Program-made: the position numbers and the translations under genes | Source of the DNA: Astrothelium macrocarpum | Lineage: Eukaryota > Ascomycota > Dothideomycetes > Trypetheliales > Trypetheliaceae | DNA length: 15,304 nucleotides | Assembly: GCA_021030915.1 (NCBI GenBank) | Contig: JAGEMR010000262.1 | Location: 1-15,304 of the forward strand | Direction: 5' to 3' | Notes under the pieces: generated by a model | The model's database searches: none | What the model was told of the DNA's origin: nothing | Seen by the model: the letters and a program-made list of their open reading frames with translations, nothing else | Part shown: positions 1 through 8,835 of the stretch, one piece after another | Position numbering within the stretch: the stretch's first letter is position 1 | How the letters are laid out: each line of letters begins with the position of its first letter

Positions 1-53
1 ACGCTTGATTTCCGCCTCGCCGAATGTTTTCGTCTCGTAATAACTCCACCAAT

Positions 54-1937
54 ATGGGCTCAATTGAAGCAGCTCTTAAAATAGCAGATGCGTAGAAACA
101 TTCTAATTATATTCAGTTAATTAAAATTCATGAAATCCATCATTCGACGTTATCGCGCCATTATAGAAGCATCATCAGAAACAGAATTAAAATCTTTCGA
201 AATGATTTAATCAAATTTTTTTTATAATAAAAAATTATATTAATTAATTAGATCAATACGTTTATAAATTATGATATTCCATTTATTATACGAATAATTC
301 GTAATTTCATAATAAATATCAATAAAAAAAAAATTAAAAAAAATTGAATAAATCATTTTATAAATTATAATCAATTAAAATTAAAATTAATATATTTTAT
401 CATTTTTGATTTCATTTAAAAAAAAACGAATAATTATAAATAATTAAAATTTTATTTTAAAATAATATAAATTTTTAAAATCGTTTATTTTTTTATTAAT
501 AATTTGATAAATAAATTCCAAAATCAAATAATATAATATTCTTTTTTATAATATATATAATATAAATAAAAAAGATTTCACATTTGATATAGATATTAAA
601 TAACGTCGTATATTTATCAAATCGTTTTAAAAATAAAATTTATTATGAAAATCTGATATAAATATATCTCGTATTTAAATCATTTTATTAATAATAATAT
701 ATATAAATGATTTGATATTAATTCTATCAATTATTTTCGATTTTACGACGAATAATATACAAAAAATATGAATTCATAATATAAATATAATAATCTATAA
801 ATATAATTTTATATCATTTCCATTTGAATAAATAAATAATGAAATAGATTTTATATAATTTGATCAAATATTCAATAAAAATATCAAATCAAAAATTAAT
901 AATAATTTAAAATAAAAATTATTGATAATTAATAATTATAAAAATTATTTAATGATAAAATTCTTCGATTATTATTATAATAATCGAATATTTATAATTA
1001 TTTATTCATTTTATTTCACGTATCAATTTCAGTCATTAAATATGAATATCTTCAATCTTTTGACGATTTATTATAATCAGAAATTGGACCATTGGATATA
1101 AATTATTGGAGATTTAATAATTTTTACGAAGACTGATTTTTTTCAATTATTTTGGCCGGTATATTAATAGATATTTACGCCATCAAATATCGCTAATGAC
1201 TGATTAAAAATAGATTTTCAGTCATATAATTCATCTATTATATTAGATCAGATTTCTATCAGAAAATCTCAATAATATTCGGATCATTTCTTTTCAGAAA
1301 TTTTTTCTATTCAGATTTTCATAAGACGTTAACGATAATTTCGTAAAAAATTAGAAATATATCTAAATAATATATTTAAAAAGAAAATAAATAAATTTGA
1401 AATAATAATATTTCAAATAATAATAAAAAATAATCTATTAAAAATAAAAAATCAGAATTTTAAAAAGATATTATATATTCAAAAATAACAAATAAAATAT
1501 TGAAATAAAAAATTCAAATTATTAAATAAATACAATAAAACGATATTTTGAAATTCTAATAAAATATAATAAATTCGTGAATTAATATAATAAAAGAAAA
1601 AAAAAAAAAATAACGAAAATAATAATTAATGATTCAAAAAGAATAGATTCAGATTAATAAATAAATTGAAATCGAAATCAAAATTAAATATATTCGAATT
1701 CATGAATAGAATCAATAATTTTAGAAAAAATTAAAGATTCAATAAAAATAAAAGATTACCGAATAATATGGAATTATTAAATAATTTCATAATGAGATTT
1801 AATATCAAAAAAAAAAGGGACGAAAACATATTATAATAATCAAATCAGATAATTTGGCTGATTTGGATGTGGGTGGATATATGGAAGGTATAAATGAGGC
1901 AGAATCAAATTCTAGATCTGATTATCCGCGACGATAA
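54..1937 (+). pseudogene. Pogo-like (DDE1, HTH_psq) transposase remnant, copy A
   Basis: Starting at the ATG at 54 the frame reads MGSIEAALKIADA and then hits TAG where copy B has CAG (Gln), a CpA-to-TpA change typical of RIP. The helix-turn-helix part follows (IHEIHHSTLSRHYRSI, comparable to the psq HTH of fungal pogo transposases). Later pieces are in shifted frames. NIYNINKKDF is near 553-582, where the family has an NIYNMDEKGF-type motif; the first catalytic Asp is Asn here (AAT at 565-567). TYQFQSLNMNIF lies near 1018-1053, where the family has an LQPLDVGLF-type motif; the Asp of the third motif is also Asn (1039-1041). Many stops and frameshifts make it non-functional. The end is approximate, placed at a TAA at 1935-1937 after a less mutated stretch. 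Confidence 0.8.
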
Positions 1938-2070
1938 TAATAACTATCATAACATTTCAAAAATTAATTTTAACGGTCAGAATTACACACGCGAAATTAA
2001 ATTATTAATTAAATTAATTCTCATTTCATAATTAATTACGGTGGTTGAATTGCGCGCGTTCGAATACGTG

Positions 2071-2130
2071 GTGTTGAGAATGAGATGAGTGTGCATTGTG
2101 TGGGACCGTGCACAAGGTGGTGCGGACCTC
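2071..2130 (+). repeat. Right terminal repeat of copy A
   Basis: The GC-rich end reads, on the reverse complement from 2130, GAGGTCCGCACCACCTTGTG, and continues with a GTGCACGGTCCC block. It shares the CCACCTTGTGCA core with the ends of copy C and the overall layout with the right end of copy B (both preceded by a GTGGTTGA-type stretch and a GGTGGTGAGAAT-like block). TA follows immediately. The matching left end is not in the window, so the inner boundary is approximate. Confidence 0.7.
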
Positions 2131-2132
2131 TA

Positions 2133-2612
2133 GCGCCCAAATTTAGCACGCATTAAATTAGCTTCCGCGCATCCATGAAAGTATAGATGTTGAACGCTCT
2201 TTTAATAATGGTTTAGTGTGCCCGCACTTTTTACTAAACTTGTCAGAATGCCAATTGCCTATTTATGTCACGGTACTGCTAGGCCATAATTAGTCTCTTG
2301 GACGACACATTTTCAAACAGTGACCTGTCAATCAGTAAAGGCCAACCTAATTAAGATGTCGCGACACATATCTCAGTCCTGAGTACTATTTATTTTGGAA
2401 CTGTTTTTATGGAAACTTTTGTTAGGTTTACGCGACTACACTAGCCAGCCTCACCTTTCCAGCCTTTTCACATATTACGAACTGCTGCCTTGACAGCCTA
2501 TTGCTTTAATACAGCCAACCTACGTCCTTCACTCGCACTAACATGTCGGGCTACCAAGCTTCTATTGATCCCCACATTTTTTACTTCGTTACACGAATAG
2601 GCGCCAACGTGG
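2133..2612 (+). promoter_or_regulatory. Unique 5' flank of the HET pseudogene
   Basis: This 480-bp stretch of normal composition lies between the end of transposon copy A and the HET start codon and presumably held the promoter. I see no clear TATA box. The region just upstream of the ATG is rich in C and T (about 2440-2540), common before fungal start sites. An upstream ATG at 2543 opens a 40-codon frame ending at 2665 that overlaps the HET start in another frame. It could be an upstream ORF or a frame-shifted true N-terminus. Confidence 0.4.
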
Positions 2613-5209
2613 ATGGCATCGTCACTTCGTTCAAAGCCGTTGTCTCCTCGGCAAGACTGCTTTAATTTCACTACCATCCAGCTTTATGATTCGCTGCAAC
2701 TTCCGCCTGACAATGAGCACATACGAGTGCTTGATTTCGACGCTCCGCCCGAAAACTCTCAGTCGCACCTCACTGGCACGTTGAGGGTGGTCGACCTGAG
2801 AGAAAGCCCCGAGTTTGCCGCTTTATCTTACGCCTGGGGTCCATGGTCAGATCTGCGAGACTACATAGTTTGCAATGGCTGCGGAGTCGAAATAACGACA
2901 AATTGCTACTCTGCACTGAGGATGCTACGGAGCCTGTATGGCAGAATCTCCATCTGGGCCGACATCTTCTGCATCAATCAAAAGGACAATGCGGAAAAGA
3001 TTCAGCAGATATAACTGATGGGCAAGATCTACACATTTGCACAACCGACATATGCGTGGCTCGGAGATGGAAGTGAATCGACTGACAAAGCCATGGAATG
3101 CATCAAACATGCGTCACGCTTACGATTTGTGCCACCTCATATTCCGTGGCTTCAGCGCAAGAGGCTAGATACTTTGAAAGACACCCGTATAGAGGCTCGT
3201 GCACAGCTCTGGCGACTTTGGTTGAGAACCACTTTTGGTGAGCCGTCAACAATTCTTCACATCTGCTTCAGATGCAAATATGTCTACTGAATGTCGCAGA
3301 GCCTTTTTCGAAGGAGCTTTCGCTGTGCATTAAGCGCTTTGGTTCGTTGATATTCTCAGTGCTGATTCTGTACAGCTCGCAGGAGGGATGTACATCCCTA
3401 CTTAAAACACGCCGATAGCATTGAAGACGTATCTGCACTGCTCGAGTGCTCGTGGATCACTAGGTCATGGACTTTCCAGGAAATTATTCTGGCATCCTCG
3501 CCCATGATTGTCTACGGCAATAAGAGTTGCGAGTGGGCTGTATTCTCTCAAGGACTTGACTTTCTGTTTGATGGCGAACTGGCATTGGAGAATTGGGCAT
3601 CGTTGACAATGACTGCGAAGGAGTTGAACATTAGTCTCCGCATACCCAAGATAGAGCCATGGATTACTCTGATTAGAATCTGGGGAGGCTTACCACGGTC
3701 GACTTCTTGGAACGATGTCGAGCTCCGGGCCGCTGCCCAGAATGAATCATGGACAGCGGACAAATACCAAGCACAGTACATATGCGGAATGTTCCGTGAG
3801 CTTGTGAGAGCGAGCAAGAGCGTTTTCGCCTTACTCACAGTCTCTTCACTGGTCCTAGCTTTGTCTGCGTTAATCCTTGCTTGGTATTTTGCCTTGGGAG
3901 CCATTGACCAAGCGGGGGAAGCAGGTGCGGACTACAAACCCGGAGCGCCTTACATCTACCTTGGTCTTACCCTTGGCGTACTTGCGTCAGCGGGGATTTG
4001 GGCTCTCATCGGCGTGTACGACATACACATACGGTCGGACCTAGGCTCGGTGTGGACCCTTGCTCAAAACCGATCTAATCATTCTTCTACGTTCCACAGG
4101 GCATTCCTGATAGAGACCATACGAGTCTTACATCTTCGAGAAGCATCAGACCCGAAGGACAAAGCGTTTGCTCTGTATGCCGTTCTCAATTCAATGGGGA
4201 TTTCCACACCGCCCCCTGATTACTCAAAGCATACGCGCCAGATCTACCGCGAATTATTCGCCAGTCTTCTAGAAAAGGATGCTCGATGTGTCAACCTCCT
4301 TCTACTCGCCGGGCTTGTAGATGACGGAGGAGGCCCATCCTGGGTCCCTAATTGGGAAACAATTGGTGAAACTGCCTGGCTTGATTCTCGATTTTTCTCG
4401 GACATGCTACGATACTATCCCTTTTCATCGGGCCCCGCGGTACGAATCGAGCAGAATGAACTGCATGTTCGCTGTATTTGGATGGACAAGTCACGTACTC
4501 GACAAGTGTACTACCGAAAATTACGTCCCAACCCGACGCTCTTGACAGCGAAGACACCTCTGAAGAGGAATGTGCTTTGATGCTGGCGCTATGTCAATGG
4601 CTTCTCAACGTCTCCTCATTGAACCCGATTTTTGCCTCTAAGATAAGCAGTATTGTGCTGGCAGGCAACATTGAGTTCGGCGATGAAGCAGTCCAGGACA
4701 CACATGAGCTTTTTGGGCCATGCGAGGAGTGGCTCAAAGATATATGCAAGCACTTACTGCCAGATCTCCGCCGCCACGATTGATCAGACTTTTCAAAATC
4801 TAGGATCTCAACGTTCTTAAAAGACTACCCTGTCCACTGAAACTTTCTGTGCAAGCTTAGCCACCACCTAAACCAACGACACTGCTTTATATATAGCCCT
4901 AGCGTCGGGCTCGGCACCGCAAGCATCGGTGCAAAATGGGGAGACCACATTACGACAGTTATGGGCTTGGCCATGCCGTTGATTCTGCGCAAGACCATGC
5001 CTAGATCCGAAGCGTACCAGGTGATAGGCCTGGCCATCATGGAGAAAATGGCGCGTTGGGTGTGGACGGAGAGTCGGTATCCCGTGACCTGGGATCGCAT
5101 GGATTGTACGGTCATAATGATGACGAGGCCGAAGAAACGTGAGCTTATGCTGAAGGTACCGGACGAGTACAAGGATCTAGAGAAATTTAAGGAGGTGGTG
5201 CTCGTCTAG
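2613..5209 (+). pseudogene. HET-domain (heterokaryon incompatibility) protein, disabled
   Basis: The N-terminal 133 codons carry the HET signature: ALSYAWG (residues 70-76), a basic/aliphatic middle, and IWADIFCINQKD (about 114-125). After a TAA at 3012-3014 the same frame continues with LMGKIYTFAQPTYAWLGDG, the expected next HET block. A 138-nt intron (3238-3375) restores the frame to SWTFQEIILA, the end of the domain. Two adjacent hydrophobic segments follow (about 3825-4030), then DPKDKAFALYAVL and PSWVPNW, typical of HET C-termini. Near 4478 the reading shifts to another frame, consistent with one lost T in a T run. That frame runs to 5209 with two further stops (TGA at 4781 and 4838) and ends with SVGLGTASIG and LAMPLILRK, another familiar HET tail block. 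Undamaged it would encode about 820 residues. HET proteins trigger cell death in fungal non-self recognition. Four disabling changes argue for a pseudogene; the N-terminal piece could still be expressed. Confidence 0.85.
3238..3375 (+). other. Predicted intron in the HET pseudogene
   Basis: The donor is GTGAGC at 3238, a CTGAT branch-like motif lies near 3362, and the acceptor is TGTACAG ending at 3375. The length is 138 nt, a multiple of three, and it contains three in-frame stops. Removing it joins the two parts of the HET domain in the same frame. The next AG (3382) would give an early stop, so 3375 is preferred. Confidence 0.65.
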
Positions 5210-5768
5210 AGCAGGAGACGGTCAATGCGTTGACGCGCGTTCTTCATGTTGGTAAACACCACCACACCCAAAGAAAATCTGGAAGGTACCTGTTAGCTAG
5301 AGAAGATCAGATGAGATAAACGGTACCTACTTCTTCCCGATTGGTGACCTATCACCCGAAAAAGAACAGTTTTCCCCAAAGGGCAAAACCGAACCAAAAT
5401 TCCCCAGCACAAAATTTACTCTAAAAGTTCAGGCCATAAGCCCCAAATCCAAGGACTGCATAACCGTCTCTGGGCAGAGGAGTAGTGCGTAAAGCAGAGC
5501 TCATCAGCCATTGGACTCCGTGTTTGCAGAAGTCTTGCACTAATCCACGTGAGATGCTTCATACAATGATTGGGTGTAGTTCATCTCTGCGCCCCTCGAA
5601 TGGAGGCAAGATTGAAATCCTGACAAGTCATAAGCACAACCCCCTGGTTGAGGTGTATATCCGCCTCGTATACGAGTAATGAAAAGACGAGCTGTTGCCT
5701 CTGTAGACTACTGAAAATGCATCTTACCAGCCGTACGACTCTTGATACCTTTTTACCAAGTTTATCAA
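5210..5768. other. Region without a convincing gene
   Basis: This region of normal composition lies downstream of the HET pseudogene. It contains a plus-strand frame open from about 5301 to 5493 without an ATG (TYFFPIGDLSPEKEQF within it) and a second one at 5485-5679 starting only with GTG (GKIEILTSHKHNPLVEV within it). Neither matches a family I know. They may be chance, or decayed coding sequence like the remnant that follows. No tRNA or repeat is apparent. Confidence 0.4.
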
Positions 5769-6146
5769 TTATAGAGCAAATCTCGCTTTGATTTTTTCCA
5801 ATTCATCCTTTGACTTCCACACGGCCGAGCCCCCGTAGCCATACTTATCGTATTTCACACGATATGACTCGAATGCTTTAGTCTGGTTCTAGACTGAGCG
5901 ATGGACGTCAACTAAAGTGTTTGCATCAATGATGAGGTCAGGCTCTCGTCCATTCGTGACGATGAGATTGCGGCGTCATGGTATGTTGCCCATTTACCAA
6001 TATGTCGATTTAATTTCACGCTTCAAATAATAAGACCTATGCAGCGATACAAGGCGCCGATCTGTTTGTTGGGATTCTTCACGTCTTGCGCAATGGTTCG
6101 ATCCAGTGATGGACGAAGACTCCGGGTGGCGTTACTCTGGAGACAA
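5769..6146 (-). pseudogene. Decayed coding remnant of unknown family
   Basis: On the minus strand three consecutive pieces look like protein rather than chance. SLDRTIAQDVKNPNKQIGAL lies in one frame. GKWATYHDAA is in that same frame after a TGA. LIVTNGREPDLIIDANTLVD follows after a one-base shift near 5970, and continues past a TAG at 5889-5891 into YRVKYDKYGYGGSAVWKSKD, ending at a TAA at 5769-5771. CAG-to-TAG would be a RIP-type change. A possible upstream exon with a 44-nt GTAAGG...TTACAG intron may extend it to about 6270. I do not recognise the family. It lies just downstream of, and in the same direction as, the STAND-like gene, but separate from it. Confidence 0.45.
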
Positions 6147-6460
6147 GTTTTCGTTTAATAGTAGGGTATCTGTAAGAACGTCATGGCCTATCTGTCTTGG
6201 CGCCTTGCCTTACGTGCAGAGATCATATGAGATGTAATGCTTCCGTATATATTCTGCGGTTTTTTTTTACTTCCTGATTTAATTTGGTTCTCTCTTGATT
6301 AGACGTGAGCAGACACTACCATTGGTTAAATCCCTGATATATAATTTCTTGTTGTGATAGCTAGTTCCTTTGCTATTTCATGAATGTGCAGTCAGAATAA
6401 AGATCCCTCCAACTCCTTGCGCTCGAAAAGTCACCTACCTGGCAACTTCACCAGGGCTAT
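6147..6460. other. Spacer between decayed remnant and STAND-like gene
   Basis: About 310 bases downstream of the STAND-like gene's stop codon. The part near 6170-6270 could hold an upstream exon of the decayed minus-strand remnant, with a plausible 44-nt intron. The rest presumably includes the 3' untranslated region of the STAND-like gene. Nothing else is supported. Confidence 0.35.
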
Positions 6461-8618
6461 TTATTCGCAACCGGTCTCATAGATATCCTCGAAAGTTTGG
6501 TACGCGGATGACGGCTGCAATTCTCCTGAGCTGGTTGCAGCAGGAAATGCCGGATGTTTGGTGAGCTCGTGGCGAGTCAACCTATCAGTCAGAACTGTCA
6601 GACTTCCCACGTCCGCAGGCACTGACAACACATTTACTTTCTCAAGCAAGTCTTGTGTACTTCTGCTTCTTGATGCACTTGTGATCAGCAACTTGAGTCG
6701 AGCGTCGAGGTCTTCGTCGGCAATTGTTTTCAACAGCTTCTGTATGATGGATGCCCCATCATCTATCCAGCGCTCTGATTCGAAGAGTGATAATCCATCA
6801 ATGACACAGAAAACGACAACATCTGATAATTGGCCAACCAATCTTCGGAATAGTCGACAAAATGTGTGCAAGTCATGTGAAACCAAACCCTCGCACCATT
6901 GACCGAACTTGACAAATCCGGTGTCAAATTTCTGCGTTGACAGTAACTGATCCAAGAGGCTACGGATCAAGCCATTCGGTCCGCTCATATCATTGCTTGC
7001 GGAATTGTGGGGACCACAAAAGAAATAGAGGATGTGAGCTGATTTCTGTTGTAATATGGACTGTACAAGCATGGCGCACAGCAAGCTCATCGAGGAGTGC
7101 CGCGCCATACCGTCTTCCAGGTTTCCCTTGATCAGAAGCACATCTGACTTTCGACTCTGGAGCCAGTGCTTGAATCGAGGTGTTTGCAAAACCCAAAACA
7201 TCCTCCCTTGTTCTCGAGCGTCAACGTTCTGAGCTTGGCGAAGTACATAGTCAAGATCTTTGCCCGATACATTGTAGCCGATTTGTAACAAGGATTTTAA
7301 TTCTAGCTGTAGTGAACTGGACTCGGCCTTCGACTCATTGATTATTGCCTGCTGGTCATTTGTTTTTGCTAACAGATCCGATTCTTTCCCTATTACTGTG
7401 GTCAAAGAGCGGCTTTGAAAAGCGTGGAAGTCACCTACATTCTGCATATGCAAGCACATCTTGCAATAGCGACGAAAGATGTCTTGTTGCACGGACTTGT
7501 GCATCGAGTTGCTTGCTTAATTTGAAGGTGATCTCTTTCTGAGAAGTCATGTCCGAGTGTAAGACCTGGATGCCATTTTCAATAGAGCCTGTACGAGTAT
7601 CCAAACGTTTTGCATTTGTATCAATAGATTCTGCAAGTCCAATGGACTTCATCATCATTGTCTCTGTATTCAGGACCCTTGGGGCTATGTCTGCTACCGA
7701 AGAATTCGCTAATTCTGACGACGAGAAGTGGAGATAATTCACTTGTTCATCGAGAGCTTCAATTGATTTCCGAAGCCGGTTCATGTTCTCGTCCAAGGAC
7801 AGATCCGCAAGCGGTCCTTTTAGACTGTTCTTGATTCTATGCACTGAGGACTGTTAGACCATCTTCGAAGATAGCGAGCTATTAATACACACATAATCTT
7901 TTTTCGACAAGAGATGCTATTATCCCTTCAATCATACTCAATAGATCGAGATATACCGTCAGAGCTCGATCTCGTAGCAAAAGATTGTTCGGAAAGAGCT
8001 CATGACAACGCTGGGTTTTGAGTATGATGGAGGGTGTTGAGTCGAATGCATCAAGAATCGTTGCCCGTTTTTCGCTCATCCTGGCGGCAATCTACATGCC
8101 AATCAGAAATGAGTCATGGACCGCTGATCGACACATACTCCTAAAATGAGCTTGAGCCCTCCACAGAGAATGCTGAAGTATTTATCGTTTGGCAGAAGAT
8201 CAATCCAGGGAGTGACAGTGGGGGAATATTCACCAAGGAGGCGAAAATACCTCCGAACAGCTCCCGTGGCAGTTTTCTTGCTTTCGCGAAGATAAGACGC
8301 TTCTGCATCTTTTGCCGCTCGTATAACGTCGTCCCAGGAATGGGTATCACGAATGCTAATCTTGGTTTTGGTCCCTTTCGAGGGGGACATGAGCTCATAT
8401 TGCTGAATGAAATTACAAAAGTCTTCTGTGAAGTCACTACATTTTGCTGTGTTCAGTCATGTGGGAGGTTAGATGGATAAGAAAGCGTCGTACTCTGCTG
8501 TCTTCTTCTTGGAAGCTTGGGCTCTCTGAGCAGCGAACGGATTCGACTGAGATACATACTGATCGATCCAGCCTTGACACATGGCATCTTGCCTGGATGA
8601 CTCAAGATTGAGCGACAT
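6461..8618 (-). CDS. Putative STAND/NACHT-like protein with DUF7708-like N-terminus, five exons
   Basis: Predicted exons (minus strand) are 8618-8494, 8436-8139, 8091-7893, 7843-7439 and 7395-6461, giving 653 residues with no internal stop. The introns are 57, 47, 49 and 43 nt. The second, with GTATGT...TGTAG, is the best supported; the first, with donor GTACGA, is the weakest, and ATG 8390 is an alternative start. Residues about 75-165 (SWDDVIRAAKDAEASY, TPWIDLLPNDKYFSILCGGL) resemble the DUF7708 region at the N-terminus of many fungal proteins. A polar, probably helical stretch follows (about 210-340). The C-terminal half resembles the NTPase-like part of these proteins: VLLIKGN (428-434) sits where a P-loop would be but lacks GK[ST], and VVFCVIDG (536-543) is Walker-B-like. 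YFFCG (466-470) and GPNGLIRSLLDQLL (481-494) are also typical. Such proteins are related to fungal NLR-like receptors; the role here is unknown. Confidence 0.7.
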
Positions 8619-8742
8619 TAGAAAATGCTAGTCATCTAGTCGCTGCGACTCAGCACGGGAAGAAATAGGCATCTAAATCTCAATGTTGATGTTGCTGGAA
8701 ATGTAGGAGGACCGAGACATGCAAGTACTTGTCGTGGATACT
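8619..8742 (-). promoter_or_regulatory. Remaining 5' flank of the STAND-like gene
   Basis: Only 124 bases separate the predicted ATG (8618) from the TA target site of transposon copy B (8743-8744). The original upstream sequence continues at 10904, so any promoter further out has been moved more than 2 kb away. No TATA box is evident. Confidence 0.45.
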
Positions 8743-8744
8743 TA

Positions 8745-8805
8745 GGAGTCTCCACCACGGTGCGCACAGGCCCACAGCGTGTACACACAATTAATTCTCA
8801 CCACC
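8745..8805 (+). repeat. Left 61-bp terminal inverted repeat of copy B
   Basis: Begins GGAGTCTCCACCACGGTGCG directly after TA. It matches the reverse complement of 10841-10901 at 59 of 61 positions; both mismatches are transitions (near 8776-8778). Confidence 0.92.
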
Positions 8806-8835
8806 ATATGTTCAGATACGAATAACTCCACCAAT

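Larger units (their letters stand above)
1..2130 (+). mobile_element. RIP-degraded pogo-like DNA transposon, copy A (left end outside window)
   Basis: This is an AT-rich block (about 85% A+T by eye) ending abruptly at a GC-rich terminus followed by TA at 2131-2132, the expected Tc1/mariner target duplication. The first 53 bases are the element's 5' leader; the bases just before its ATG match those before copy B's ATG (AATAACTCCACCAATATGG). The left terminal repeat lies outside the window. Its total length would be close to copies B (2157 bp) and C (about 2164 bp without its insertion). The interior carries a dead transposase on the plus strand. Its terminus differs from copies B and C, so it is a related lineage and not a recent duplicate. 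Confidence 0.85.

Noticed and set aside
1..2040. AT-rich blocks as mitochondrial insertion or centromere DNA
   Set aside because: TA-flanked inverted repeats and transposase motifs in order explain each AT-rich block as a RIPed transposon.
4506..4548. Short intron (GTGTAC...TGACAG) to explain the frame change in the HET gene
   Set aside because: The sequence on both sides of the shift near 4478 reads as continuous HET protein in the second frame (QVTYSTSVLPKITSQPD), so a one-base loss explains it better.
6558..6902. Plus-strand 114-codon frame and other frames opposite the STAND-like gene
   Set aside because: These are shadows of the minus-strand exons, whose spliced product has recognisable domains and conserved phases.
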